DNA of 64,000 bases, taken from Ciona intestinalis (Eukaryota > Chordata > Ascidiacea > Phlebobranchia > Cionidae). Under the pieces are notes generated by a model, which worked only from the letters and a program-made list of their open reading frames with translations, ran no database searches and was not told the origin of the DNA. Of the stretch, positions 35,941-50,900 are shown one piece after another. Both the position numbers and the translations under genes were made by a program. Positions within the stretch are counted from its first letter, which is position 1. Every line of letters begins with the position of its first letter. The DNA is taken from positions 7,650,050 through 7,714,049 of the forward strand of contig NC_020166.2 in NCBI RefSeq assembly GCF_000224145.3. Direction: 5' to 3'.

Positions 35941-38900
35941 TTAAACTTCAGACTCAAAGTCAACATTGTCACGCACGAGTTCAGCCCAACGTTCGTCAAA
36001 ATATGATCGTAACGCATGACCGGCTCGACCAATAGGAGAATCATCTTCATTGAACAACCGGCAGTTATCAAAAACCATGAGAATTTCATTCATAAATCCT
36101 TCAGCAGTTTTGTATCTAAAATTGTTGGTTTGTTGTTGATATACATAAATAAATAGAACATTCACATGATATTTTACGTTTATTAAAAACGGTTAACCGA
36201 AAAACCTGGGTTTAATACTACAGACAACTCATCTACATTCACTGTTAATATTAACACTATATTAAAAATACACTTTTTTTACTTACCTTCCTTTTTTAAG
36301 TCGATTTTCGATTGTACTAAAATCAATTGGTTTCTTAATAACTTTCCTATAGTTAGGAACTACTTTGGGATCTACTGGGAATAAAAACCACGTTGCCATC
36401 TCATGAGCCTGAAGTTTGCGCAGAATTTCCCTTTAAAAATTTAAGTTATTACAATTTGAAAAAACGATAAAAAATATAAAATAATAAAAAATTGCAAGCG
36501 TATATGGTAGCTTCATACATTTTATGCACTTATTAGTGAGTTAGCATGTTTTGAGAAGAATTTCAATCTGGACAACCACTTTTTAGATCAAGAAAAAATA
36601 GGGGCCTTTCTTCAAGACAATCAAACATATAACAGCTGCATTAAGCATGTAAACCAGTTAGAATCCAGTCATTTTTACTCACAAGGTATTACACGTTACC
36701 TACTTGAGGTTTATTATACACACAGGTTAAAGTCAGTCCCACCACTTACAAATATTCTTATATCCTATTATAATAATGCGTTTTTTAGTTTTAATTTCAA
36801 CATACCGGCAGGCAGCTGTATGTTTCCGCTTTTTCTTCTTATCCTTATCACCCTGAACAACATGGTATTGCTTGTTACTTATCTCAGGAAAAAATATAAT
36901 CTTTATTACCATATAAACCTAACATTATTATTCAATCTAAGCATCTGCTAAGACAGGTTTAAAATAATATTAGATGGTTTGGTTAATTTTGATCATAAAT
37001 TAATGTTAAATGGATTTAATGATTGCAGGTTCCAAGTAATAATAAGTGCGGAAAATGTAACTCAAAATAGCTGGATGTACCTCCATAAGCAAGACTGTTA
37101 ACAGCAATTACTCTAACCCCATAGTCCCTTATGTGTTGCCCAAATTGTCAGACATACATAAAATAATTAATTATAAAGTTACATACATGGTAACCTTTGG
37201 GCGAACACAAGTGTTTAAAACAGAACACAGGCGTGAATGAATTAGTTACATTTACCCACCTCGTCTTTTGCCTTCTTCTTTGCCTTTTTTTTCTTTTTCT
37301 TTACGACATCACAGTTTTCCGATTGTCCATCAACCGATCCCTCCCCAGATCCCCCGGCTCTGTCAGAATCGTTAATTCCATTCCGAGAAACTTCTCCTTC
37401 TACATCACTGCAAGGATACGAGTTCTCACCATCATGAGTGTCATCAAGGATTGAATCGAACTCATTCAGAGATCTGGGATTCAGAATGTAAATAAATAAA
37501 AGTATTTCGTGTAGTACGGTAGGGTGTTGGGTGATGTTAGCACAAAATTTCCCAGATTTTTAATCATGTTTTTAATATTACTTCTATGAGAGTTAGACCA
37601 TACTACTCAAACCTACTACATAGAAATACAGTAAAAAAAGATAGAGGCGGCACTCGCAACAATGAAAAAAAAAACGGTAAAATGTATATATAAGTTCAAT
37701 GCCAAAAGTGTTAAAAAAATTTATCGTTTTACAATTTTACCTTTTTCTTTTTTGCTTAGGTGACACAGGAGGTTGTTTCTCTCTTAAAATGACATTTGCG
37801 TCAACTGTCATGTCAGAGTTACAGCCTCCTATCTCACTGCCCGTGTCCGAAATGAATTCCGGTGACTTCCTCTTTTTCTTAGATCCAGGCATAGAGTTGC
37901 TGGGCAACTGCGCTTTGGCAGCAGATCTTTTGTCCGAACGCTTTTTCTTCACTTTTGGACTCATCTCAGTTTTGATTGAACCCTGAATGAGAAAAACACA
38001 CTTTTAAGATTTTTTTCATTTTACTAAAAAGTTGAAAGGATACACAGTCACAAATTAAAACAAACTCAAAAAATTAGGAAAAAAGAATTTTTTTTAAAAC
38101 ACAAAATTACACTTTTAACAAATTTTACAGTTTACTAGGATAATAAAACGCCGTCACATACTAAAAAAAAACATCAAATTAAAAAAGTTACTGCAAAATT
38201 AATTTCAAGGCTAAAACAACAGCTTTATTATTAATTAAATTGCCCTCTTAAAATTTTTCATGATAAGTCAAAAAATATTGAAATGCCAATAAACCCACCC
38301 TAGGTGTGCGTTCCCATGCAATGCATGTTTCAAGCATGGTGACACACATGGCGATTTGTGCAGCACTTGTTGCCATGGAAACAGCATTCCTCCAAGTTCG
38401 AAGACCTGCGGCCACATCTGTAGCTCTGGAAACAATAAAACATGACTGCTTAAGGAACAAATGGGTTAAGATAGGAATGTGCAAACCATGCATTATAGTC
38501 GTATATATCACAACGCTTGTTTAGAGGCTTTAAAGAATTGCTTGTTTGGAGGCTTTATGGTTAAATGTATAGGATAGTAATGAAAACGTTATGCCTGTAT
38601 GTTAAATGAATGAATGAATGAATGTAACTAACTTTATTCTTGTGTGACGGGAAAAGGACAGTCGTTATAACATAGGCGTATATACACCACGAGTTACCAA
38701 GTAAGTTACTGTAGGTGATTAAATAACCACATTAATAAACAAACAAATATATATAAATAATTTATCCTGCATGTTTCACACACCTCGTGTTGCCACAGAA
38801 CTGAACAATTGCAAAGAAATAAATATTTCACAAAAAAAAAATGCAAAACAGGATTGAATCTCAAAATATACATTCTTATCAAAAGTAAGGGCGAAAAATC

Positions 38901-41900
38901 TTAACTTATTCTCACCCTGATTCAGACAACGATGGTAGATTACTAAACTCTGTAGCGCCCCCTTTTCTTACAAGTGGTGGCTTCAGGTAAGATCTTGGAA
39001 TCGCAAGTTCCAGTTTTCGAAGCAAGTCAACCGTTACACATAAAACGCTTTCCGGGTCATGCTCGACTGGGTTTGTCGCGTCGTGCTTCATTGCATCTCC
39101 ATTGGGCACGTAAGGAATATGAGCTAAATCTTTCCGTGTAAAACTTGCCTTTGGCAAACTGGACCATGCCTGGATTTAAAAATTACAAAAATATGATATG
39201 TTTGTTTAATTTACAATTAGTTATAAATTGTTGCCAATTCGTGAAAAAAGTGTATCCGTGAAACTAACCCTGATCTAGTTTTTAATCATTCTCAGAATGA
39301 GATAACGATTCAAGAGAAACGAAAAAATACCAAGTTTTTAGAAATTGTTTAACAAGTAAAAGTTTGAATCTTAGTTAATATATATATTTAAAAAGCTTGG
39401 GGTGACAGAAAAGCAATCTACATAACATCATCTGTGTGTTCAACCCATATATAAATATAATGGTGCTGCCAGGCATATACTTATTTTGGCTCCTCTAGCA
39501 AGAATTTTGCTGACCAACATTTCAATGTCTGATTCAGGTAGTCTTTATCAGGGTAAAACAACATTTCTTAATTTTTGCCGAAAGAGCCAAAACACAAGTA
39601 CACCAAAATACAAGAAAGAGCCAAAGTACAAATACAAGGCTAAAATAAATCAAAATACAGAAACTCACCATGTTAAGCACCCCAACTGCAACACAACGAT
39701 CAGATAACTCTTCAACTTGCTTTAAAGTTTCCATCTCAATCTGGAAAGCAGTTTCCACAGGATTTTCTAAAATATCTTCCGTGATGTCATCATTTTCTTC
39801 TACAATGAACATTTAAAACAGAAATAAAATAAAGCTTAATATAAAAATACAAAAACCAAGGTTTTTTTTCTTTTTTTTTTGTGAACCAGCTTACATTTTA
39901 AGTTTTAGTTGAACATAACATAAACTAGTGTTTTTTTTAAATGGAATATTTCGAAATCATTTATTTAATAGTTAAAAGATAAAATGACATAGAAATGATA
40001 TACAAATTCTAAATTGCTTAACACACCCAAGACCACAGCTTCGTCTTCTTTTATATCTTTCTGTTCACCATCATCTTTTTCTGCATCACCGTTCACAGAG
40101 TTCTCTTTCTCTTCAGTTTCACCATCAGAAGTGCGAGCTGGCTTTGGTCCGTTTGCAAAACAAAATTCTGAAGAAAATTATTCAAACGTAAAAAACATAT
40201 ATACATAAATTATATATTTACTACTAAACAGTTATATATTTTAAATAAACACAACTGTCATTTTTCGGCCACGCGTGGATAAAGTAAGTTACATTCATTA
40301 AAATTCAAGAACCAATCAGTGATATAATTGTTGTTTCATTCCCACCAGATTTAGTCGCCACTTCCATTGATTCAATGCAGAATTTCCGGTGTTTCACAAC
40401 CATCCTATGAAGATATTTCTCTCTTGTTCCTCGTGGATGTAAAGCATCAACCAAGGAGTCAAATTCTTGCTCTTCTGTGATCCTCCACCATCCAAACTTT
40501 GTTTCTAAGATAAAATAATAATTTTATGATAATTTTTATAACTGTTTTTTTCTACCAGCCATACTTTGTATTTATGGTAGGAATATATTTTAAAGATAAT
40601 TTTCAGTTAAAAATATTACAATAATGTTGTTGTCAAATAAAGAAATGAGCAATGACCAGACTTGTAGAAAAGGGAATGTGGTGTAAGGACAACACATTAT
40701 ATAAATATACATTGTATTTTTCTGCTTTGTTACATGAACAATAAAAATGATGATTTTTCGAAATAAACAAAGAGATTTAGTAGGTTGGGGGAAGACGGGA
40801 GACATTTAGAACATAATATTTAAAAATCCTGATCGGGTTTCAAATAATTAACAACGGTCTTTGAGAGTCGTTCGGATAGGTTTTATAATTCTTATAGTAT
40901 TTTTTGTTTACTACCAAATGAGATGAGAAAAAAGAATGAAAAGGTGTCCTATCTTCTCACCATACTACAAATAAAATTTACTTTAAGTTGTTTAATGTTG
41001 GAAAAGTAGAATATGTCATGTTAAAAATATAGAAATAATAGAATAAGTTATGTTAGAAAATAGAAAAAAAAGGTGTCTCATCTTCCTCCAGCCTTCTATG
41101 CATTGATAAAGTAAAAATAAATAAACTTAAAAAATAGAAACCTTTAGGAATGGGGAGTGGCTTTTCTCTGATATCTTGTGATGGAATAACATGGTCCATT
41201 GCACCGGGAGGAATAATAAATTCCGTCTTCATTTCATCCGACTTTGGAGTGAGGCTTCGTTCAAGAAGATTAAGAGGATAGTTCATTCCATGGATGAAGA
41301 AATTGGACATCTCTGTTAGTTGGGATGGTGTAGGTTTGCCTGTGTGGGAAGATAGCGGGTTTACTTATTGTAAAATTGTCAAATATTGCAAATTTAGAAA
41401 TATTGACTAATTTGCACTTGGTTTTTTAAGTGCAGTAATAAAACATTTAAAAGCAAAAAACATACCAGTTGAAATAAGCTAAAAATATGTTTTTTTTAGG
41501 GGAATAATAAAAAATAAAACCACATAAAACAAACCAGTTGAAATAAACAAAATTGTCATGTGTTTCTTTAGGTGCAAATAAAAAAACACACAAAAAACAC
41601 AACAGTTAAAATAAAAAGACAGGATAACTGAAAAGAAAATCTAAAAAAGAAAAAAAGTAAAAAATAATATCTGCAACCAAGTGACAAAAACAAAAGTGAT
41701 GAATTATATTACCTGTAATATTGAATGGTAGGGGTGGTATGAATGCATTTGGAACAGGTTGTTTGGTTTGGAAGTTAATTTGTGTCGGCATCGGCTTCGA
41801 TAAATCCATCGGTAATTCTTCTTCTTTATTTTCCTGGTTCGCTGGTTTTGCCTCGTTGTCTTGTGGAGAGGTTTCGCTCTTGGGCGCTGTTGGTGGCTGA

Positions 41901-44900
41901 AACAGTTAATAGAATTAGTATAAATCAACCACTTAGCAGTGAAGCTATGAAATAGGTCCTTCATTCACCTTTTCATCATTCTTTTGTATATCTTCATTTA
42001 CTTGTGTCTCATTTACTCTGAAATAAAAAGTGCGAAAATTTTAACTAAAAGGAAAAACCAACCTAGTGGTCACTAATTGGTTGCCCAAATTATAAGCCAT
42101 ACATAAAAAAATAAAAAAATCCAAAAAATAATCACCCAAATAGTAACATACATGGTAACTTGCAAGCTGGTATGAGGGGTGTTAAACCTGTGTTATAACG
42201 ACTGTCGTTTTCCAGCCACGCGGGGATAAATTAAGTTACATTCATTCACTCATTCATTCATACATTCCTTACATTCAACTGTATCTTTTAAAATTAAAAA
42301 TATTTAAAAAAAATAGTATATTCTGAAACAAAGTAACCTACTTGTAACAACAAGATTGTAAATAATAGCTATCCTAAAGTCAATCAAATCATAGTTTATA
42401 AATAGACCTCACTTTTTATCAAGATTTTCATCTCTGTTATGTGATAGGGCTTCCAATTGCTTTTGACTCAATGAAGTTGGGTTGATGCCCATGCTTAATA
42501 AAGCTTTAGCAGTGTGCTCTCCTAATTCATTCTCTTTACATCCAACGTCTGAGAAATAACTTTTGATAACTTGCAGTTCAATAAATTAGGAGTTGAATGA
42601 ACATATGGCTGATAATTTGACAACCCATTAGTGACCACTGGGTTGAAGCAGTTGCCGTTAAGTGTCTTGCCCATGGACACAAAGTTTAAGCAATATTTGT
42701 TTCAAATGAGTAAATTGCTGTTCAGGTAAAAAGCTGTTTTTGTGAATATTTTAAGTTTTCCAAGCTATTGCATTATGTAGACACTGGACATGCACTGCAC
42801 CACAGAGGTATTTTTGTTCTGATTTAGTTTTAGTGTCAGATAATAAGATATGGTAAATACCAACTATATATGGTTTAACTTTGATTGTAACTGCAAAACA
42901 TTAAACTGTATTACACATAGCACACCTTGGTTGGTGTTTTGAGCTTCAGTTTTGTCTTCCTCTTTTACAGGTGGCTTGCTTTGGTAATTAGATTGAGACA
43001 TATTTTCTTTTGAACCTGAGAAAGTAAAAGAAAAACTGAAATATTTAAATGTAACATTTAAAAAAATGGTTTAGGAAACAAATACAAGTAACACCATGTA
43101 AAAAAAAAAGATGACTTATTTAGGAGCGAAATACAAGCTATGCATTTATAAAAATCGAACATCATAAACCATGTTTCAATTTTTTTATATTTTAAGATAA
43201 AAAAAATATTTTTTTTTAAATTTTTGGATTAAAAAATTGTTTTAATTATTAAAATGTTTGGCATAATTTCTTACGTGGAAACAACAGATGGGAAGATGAA
43301 GCAACAGCCTTTGCTGCGATTGCTTTCGCTGCGGCTACTACAGAGTCTTCTGTCTCCACAACAGGATTCCCTGGTTCTGGAAATCTTTTATTGTTTTCAA
43401 CATTGGTTGTCACTATTGCCTGTTCATTGAGATAAGGTTCTGCTTTGGTATTTATCATGTCATAATGTGAATTTTCCTGCATCAGCAAACCAGCTTCAGG
43501 ATTTGTTGGTTGTTTATTTTGAGTTGAATTTGTTTCATTTTTTGAAGATTGTTGCGCAAGTTGTGGATCTGTTGATTTATTGTTGTCAATGGGTGGATTT
43601 CCTTGATTCAATTCGAAGGTTGATATTGAAGAGCAATGATCAGTTGTTGGTGTGATAAAACCATTATTGTCATTGATTTCAATGCTTGTTGGGGATTTTG
43701 TATTTGTGACATCACATGAAGGGTCCTTATTCATTTTATTGTTTTCTGCTTTTAAAACAACATCATTGACCAAATTTTGTGTTGGTTCAGTTTCTTGTTC
43801 CACAACCACTTTATTTTTCTGCTCACATTCTTCCACCGACAAAGTAGGTTGTACCAAATGTTCAGACTGTTCAGTATTTTCTGTTTTGTTGGTGTTTAAA
43901 ACACTTTCATTCTCATTTTTACTTGAGTTTTCCAACACTTTTTTCTCATCTATGGAGACAGAGTTTTGCTTATTTTGACAAGTTTCATCAGTTTTATTTT
44001 CACAGATATTTTCTAAACTTGATTCTGTAGGTTTTTCAGAAACAATATTTTCATTTTGGGAATCCAGATCTGAAGACTTGGTTTGGGAAATCACTTCCAT
44101 ATTTTCTTCACATTTCTCACCATCCTTGGTCTCATCCTCTTTATCATCATCATCATCTCCATCACTGAACCTCCCACTCTCAAGAGATTCAACATAAACC
44201 TAAATTAAATACTATTAGAAACAAAAAGAAGAACTTTTTAAGACAAAAGTTGAATTAATAATTGCCAAAACTATTATACATTCTTTTCTGTTAACATGGA
44301 AACATTTTTAAAAAAGTAAAAATCATTAAGAACAGTGAATTTTTAGAAAGAAACAATCTAAAAGACAGAGGTTGAATTTGGAATATCCAAAACATGCATT
44401 ACATTCTGCTTTGGGTACATTTATAACCTGAAATGAATTCATTATACCAAAAATGAATAAAAAACAAAGAATTACTACAAAAGAAGAGACATATGAGATG
44501 TAAATTGTAATAATAAAAACTATCTTCCATTCTATTTTTTTGTAAACTACTAATTTAAAAAAGAAAAACAAAAAAACTAATGTACACATTATTATTAAGT
44601 TAGATCTTCAAAGGTTTTAACTACAAGTTACAAACAAGATTAAAATTTAAACAAAATCCAAATAGACTCCGTATTTTTACAAAGCTCTCGCTAGCATGAC
44701 AACATAAACATACCCCTCCAAGGTTGGAGAGAGCCCAATATCGTCGCCGGTATCGATCTTGACCGAGGTCCAACCCTCGTAATGGTTTCGAACTTGTGAA
44801 CAATAGTTCATTAAAAGATTGATGTTCCTGCAAATAAATTATTTAAACTTAAATGTATAATTTCTTTTGAATGAATGAATGAATGTAACTAACTTTATCC

Positions 44901-47900
44901 TCGCGTGGCCGGAAAACGACAAGTCGTTATAACACGGGTGTTATGTTTCACACACTTCTGTGCCAGCTTACGGGTTACCAAGTATGTTACTTAGTGTGTG
45001 ATATTATGTTCTAAAGGTGTCCCTCACCCTACTATATTATATGAAAACAATAAACTTATCGAACAAAATGCTATACGGTAAATTGTATTTCAAGGAGACG
45101 GAGCTACGACATTGCTTGGTGGACTTTTTCATCGCTGGTACAGAGACAAGCACTAACGCAATACTCTGGTCGCTATTGGCGTTAATACATTATCCCAATA
45201 TACAAGAGGAAATTCACCAAGAACTAATCGATAATATTGGTAGGGTAACTATTATCACCAGACTTCCATGTCCCAATTCTAAAATTAATTCAGTTAACTT
45301 AAGTTAGACAGTATATTTTCTATAAAACTGCTTTCTCATTGCGCGCTTTGTCATAAACAGATGTCTATAGTCCTGAACCTAGCAAATAGAATTTGCCTTT
45401 GTTTGCACACTTGCCATACAATTTTCCTGGACGTTGATTTTCCAACTTGAAATTTTCGTTGAAGGTGAACAAGTCGTTCCCAGCATCGACCACAGAGACA
45501 AGCTTCCACTATTCCGTGCGTTTGTTCAGGAAATATTTCGATTCAAAACACTCCTGCCCCTGTCAATTCAACATAGAGCCAGTCATGACGTAGAGATTGG
45601 AGGTTACGTCATTCCAAAAGGAACAAAGGTTGTTGGTTTCGATCTAAAACAGTATGAAGTGAATGAATGTAATTTACTTTATCCTCGCGTGCCCGGAAAA
45701 TAACAGTCGTTATAACACGGGTGTTCTGTTTCATTCATTTCGTATTACGAGTTACCAAGTATATATGTTACTTTGGGGGTGATTATTTTTGAGGGGATTT
45801 TCTTTTGTGTGGCTGATAATTTGGACAACTCGTTAGAGACCACTGGGTTGGAGCAATTGCCGTTAAAGCGTCTTGCCTAGGCGCACTATATNNNNNNNNN
45901 NNNNNNNNNNNNNNNNNNNNNNNNNNNNNNNNNNNNNNNNNTACAGGCGGGCGCACTAACCACTTGGCCACGGCGCCTTTTAAATGCTAGTTAGCAGAAA
46001 GTATCAAAATCAGTTTAAATAATTATATTGCACTGTTATATGCAACTGCATAAGGTATGTGGAAGTTACATTACCCATTTTTTTGCTTACTAATACAACA
46101 AATCAGTAGAGAATTGCATACTAATTTGTAACATTATAATGTTGTGTAGTGCATATAGACGCCACATTTGTCAAATAATACTTTAAAAATATAGTGGGGT
46201 GGGGGGGAGTCAGGACATATTTAGCACATAATATTTAAATATGCTGATCGCGTTTTAAACAATTAACATCGGTCTATGGTTGCTATGAAGATACGGTTTT
46301 GTAATCCAATGCTCTTTGTTTACTACCAAATAGGATGAGAAAATAGAATAAAAATGTGTCTCATCTTTCCCCACCCTAATATATATGATATTGTTAGTTA
46401 TTATTTCATTCATTATTGTACCTTAAAAAAAACAAACAAATGTTGTGTAATTTAAACATTTTAGATCCTATATTTAACATTGTACCTTTGTTAGTTCCTT
46501 CATTTTTCTTTGAATAGCTGTATCACTGCGACATGTTGGTTTTGATTCGGTGCCATCAGGATTCTGGAAGAAAACTTACTTTAAAAAAAACATAGGGTTC
46601 ATTGGGTAGGCACATCTTATTTGCTATATACCATGGTTGATGACAATGTGTATAAATAATTAAAGGTTACAGCAAATACATGAAATTTAGATGTATTGAT
46701 TATGGTACATTATTTGACAGTAAAACACATTATTGTAGTAAAACACAATGATTCAAGTACCAATGTTTCTCAGAATAAAATTGGAAAGTTGTTTAAATTT
46801 AAATACAAACCGAGTCATTGTCTCCTTTAACAGAATCTCTTTCGTCGTCATCTTTTTCAGTGTTTCCAACTTTAATTTTCAATCGTTGTTTCATCGGAGA
46901 ATTAGTTGAGGTATCACTGCCATCATTAGCATGCTCAATCCTTGCTCTGTGAAGTGAATGAGATAAATGAATTATGCCTTAATCAGTTGTTAAAGAGACA
47001 TTTAAGGTGCCTGTACGCAGTATCCGGAATTCTGGATACTGTGTACAGTCACCTATACTCCAACCATTCAGTGAAATTTTAAAAGGACAAAATATTACAA
47101 GGTAACACATGGAACACCAGTACATAAATGCAGGTTTACATCTGAAAAAAAATTTACACACCCCCAAAAATATTGCGGGGTTACACCTGGAAAATCAGTA
47201 TATATAATATGGCAAGGTAACACCCGAAAAAAGATACCGCATTGTTACAGCTGGAACATCAATACAACTAAGTTAAACCAGTGTAATATCTGACTAAATA
47301 TAAAGTTTGTCGAACAACAGAAATCCCATTACAAGTTCTACTTACTGTCGTATTTTTCCCTCCACAATCCACTTGTCTCGTCGTAACGTTGCAAGATTTT
47401 CAAGATGTTTCTCAATCTCAGCACACACTGGTCGACTACAAACCAGCTCGTTCACAAGATAAGCCAAAATTTCCGCCTTCTGCTCCGCTTTTAATGCAAG
47501 GAATGGTACTGTGTCCAAAATTTTCGAGGTCTGCAGGTTATTATAATAAAGTTATAATTAACGTGTTTTTTTACCTGTATTTAAGTAACCTATAAACAAA
47601 ACTCTTTCTATAAGAATTTAACTATTTAGATGTAAGGTTTTTTGATAATAATTGATTGTTCATTGTTTGTTTATAGACAATTATAATTTTGTATTTTTAC
47701 ATATAATTCATATTTAATTCACACCTCGCATTTAAAGCCTTTTCTTGCCCAGATAAAAAGTCGGAGAATTTCAGAATAATTTCCTTTGCTGACATCGACG
47801 TCTGTAACTTTCATTCCAGTCATACAATGAAGCTGAATAAAATAATTGTTACGTCAAAAGATCATTTATGTAACCTTCATATGATATTCAATATTTCAGT

Positions 47901-50900
47901 TGTTAAAGTTAACATAACGCAAGTTTGCCTTGATGTTAAAATACTAGATATCTTTGCTATCAGCAAGCACTTTATTATTTATACATATTTTTACACACAG
48001 TTTCATATACATGTTGTTACATTCCATACAGATAAAAAAACTGCTATTCTGCAATATATATATTATTTATTGGTCCATGATAACCTAAAATCCAAATATA
48101 CCGGTTAAAATGATTCTTGCCCAAAAAAACAATAGCAGGCATTACATGTATGTTTACATATAATCATTTAACAAAATATCCTATTTATTTTCAAAGCATT
48201 ACAATGCCTTACCCATGGGCCTGGGGCTGGCACCCCTGGATCGCATAAACATTGATGTAACAATGCCATTGTCAGCTGTACCAGTGACCCTGTATGTTCC
48301 GGATCATTAAGCAAACTTCGTTGTAGCTGTTCAAACGTTGGGATGACAGATTCGTCTGAAAATATATAAACATCATATACATATTTCAAACAGACAATGA
48401 GAGTTGAGACAAGACGGACGACTTGTTATATATATATCATACAGTAAGCCATATTTTCCATAGACTGTCTACACAATGTTGAGTTGTTTACTTACTCCAA
48501 TAAGCTTTATTCTCTTACCACTCTATTCTATAACCTGTTTTAACATACTTTCTACACAAAATCTTAGTTTTCCAATTAATACAAAAACACCTATTCTCAC
48601 CACACACAGTAGTGTAACAGTAACCTACCAATCAAGATAGCATCTTTGAAAGTATGTAAGAACTCCAACACCATCAACACATCTGCTGTGGCTTTCCCAT
48701 CCAGTTGACTCCACCGTTTTGTGTCTTTCTCCTTCAAAGTCCCTGTTTTTTAATCAAATTCAAATGTAAGTTTTTTATTGTCATTACTGTCATACATGTT
48801 TATAAACTCCCTGTAAAAATATGTCAAAAAATAAAACAAGGCTTCAAAGCAATTAACATCATGCAGTGTGATGTCATAGTAATAAAACTTACTAGTTTTT
48901 TATATTAACCAATGTAACGGTATAGATTAGTTTATTATATTTTCCCTTTTTGTTACACCAAAAGGTGGATACAAAATACGCCTATTCTAAAAATGGGTAA
49001 ATAAATTCACATACCAAAACATTTTAAAAACACGTTTTATTCAAATATCTCTGTTCACCATCGAAACTATTTATTTTATGTTTACCTTGTAATGGTTGTA
49101 ATATGGGCAAAGGCTTGTTATTCTTGAGACACATATCCTCCACTGGCCTCTTCAGCTCCTTCGCCAATTTATTTGCAAGCCTTCTTTGTTCCTGCAGCAG
49201 CAGACAAAAAATGGGGTAATAAAAACATTTGTATGTTAGGGTAAAATATTAAAAAATATTAGTTTACAATATTAAATAGTATTAAACAAAAAATAGCAAC
49301 GAAAAAAACATTTTCAAAAGGTTTAACAAAAAAAAACTAATAAAAGGACATACCATCCGTTTTTCCCGAATGTAAATCTTTTCATTTCTCATTTCCTCCC
49401 TCCTTCGATCCCTCTCTTCTAATCTTCTCTTGGAATCCAAAGCTTTGAGAAAAATCAGATGCTGTTTTCGCTGCTCTCTCTCCTGAGTATGACATCATAA
49501 TGAGTATTAAATAAATTATTTACACTGACCCAATAAAGGCGGAGAAAAGAAAAAAAATATTCGCAGTAGCCACAGTAAACTTACTTCATATATACACATA
49601 TTTTGACAATTTGTAAATCATTTATGTATTGACTACTATAGGGCAAAAAGCAGGTAGTTTCAAGGTTTAAACATTAAAACTCACTTGTTGTTTAAAAAGC
49701 AATGCCTGTTGTCTTTGAATTTCTCGTTCCTACAGAAAAACAATATTTTTTCAAACTTAAAAAAAATTCAAAAGTAAACACTACCAAACTACTTCTACTA
49801 TGCATGACAAACTATCACTACCGTTTATGACTAAAGAAAAATAGAAAAAACCTTGGCTTTCTGTAGAGCCTCTTGGTATTTAAGTTGGCGATTAGCTTCT
49901 TGTTTTTGTTTCTCCTTAAAAAAAGAACCAAGTGTAATGCTAGAATTATGTAAGTAACTCACACCTATAGTAAAAAATGTTTTTGTTGCACTTAACAATA
50001 ACAAACAGTAGATATTTTTTTAATAGAGGCACAAATTAAAACACATGAATAACAAACAAAATTACCAAAACACAAGTTTTACAACGTGTATGTTATAAAT
50101 TAAGGTGTACCTCCAGTAACTGTCGTTCCCGTATTTCACGCTCAATTCTTTGTTGATCAAGCTTCTGGTGTCTTTCTTGTTGTCTAAGAAGTTTGTTCTG
50201 AATTTTTTCTTGCTGATCCTTCAACTCTGCTGCAATTTAAAAAAAAACTTGTCATACTTTACACTAACGGTAAATTTATACTACACTAGAAGGGTGAGGT
50301 CCCACAGCGTGCCATGCCACAAGATATTGTCCATTACTAACAAAAAAAACTATATAAATTAAAAAGGTAAAAAAAACACAATAAAACACACAATGCATAT
50401 AACAAAAACCTGGATTGTTAATAATATATGGCCTCTATACTTAACAATAGAAATAAAACACCCACACACCAGGATTGTTGTAGTGTTTAAAGGAAAAGAA
50501 TCACTAAAGAACTGGTATATCTAGTATTTAATAAGAAAGCATCACTAAATATTTTAGTAATTTTCACAGAAATGTTTGATAATACAAACATACCAGCTTG
50601 TTTAAGAGCACGGTCTTCCGCTTCTTTGCACAATCTTTCCTCGATTGATCGTTTCACGGATTCTGTTCGATTGGGAAGCAATGAACCGCGACTTGACTTT
50701 GCTTTTCTTCTTTCTCTATTTATGATGTAACAGTATAACTTGTTAGTGGGTATTAGTGAAATAGTAGATTTAGGAAGTTTATAATTGCTTTTAAAATTTC
50801 TTTGTACATTACTATAGCTGTTGCGCATTATTTATAAAAACCAAAAAAAATCCAATGGAAACACACATTCTGTGCATGCTACATAAACCCCTACAATCTA

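Noticed and set aside
43467..43978. Plus-strand open frames of 62 and 108 codons
   Set aside because: They lie opposite the long acidic BAZ2 exon and are shadows of it.
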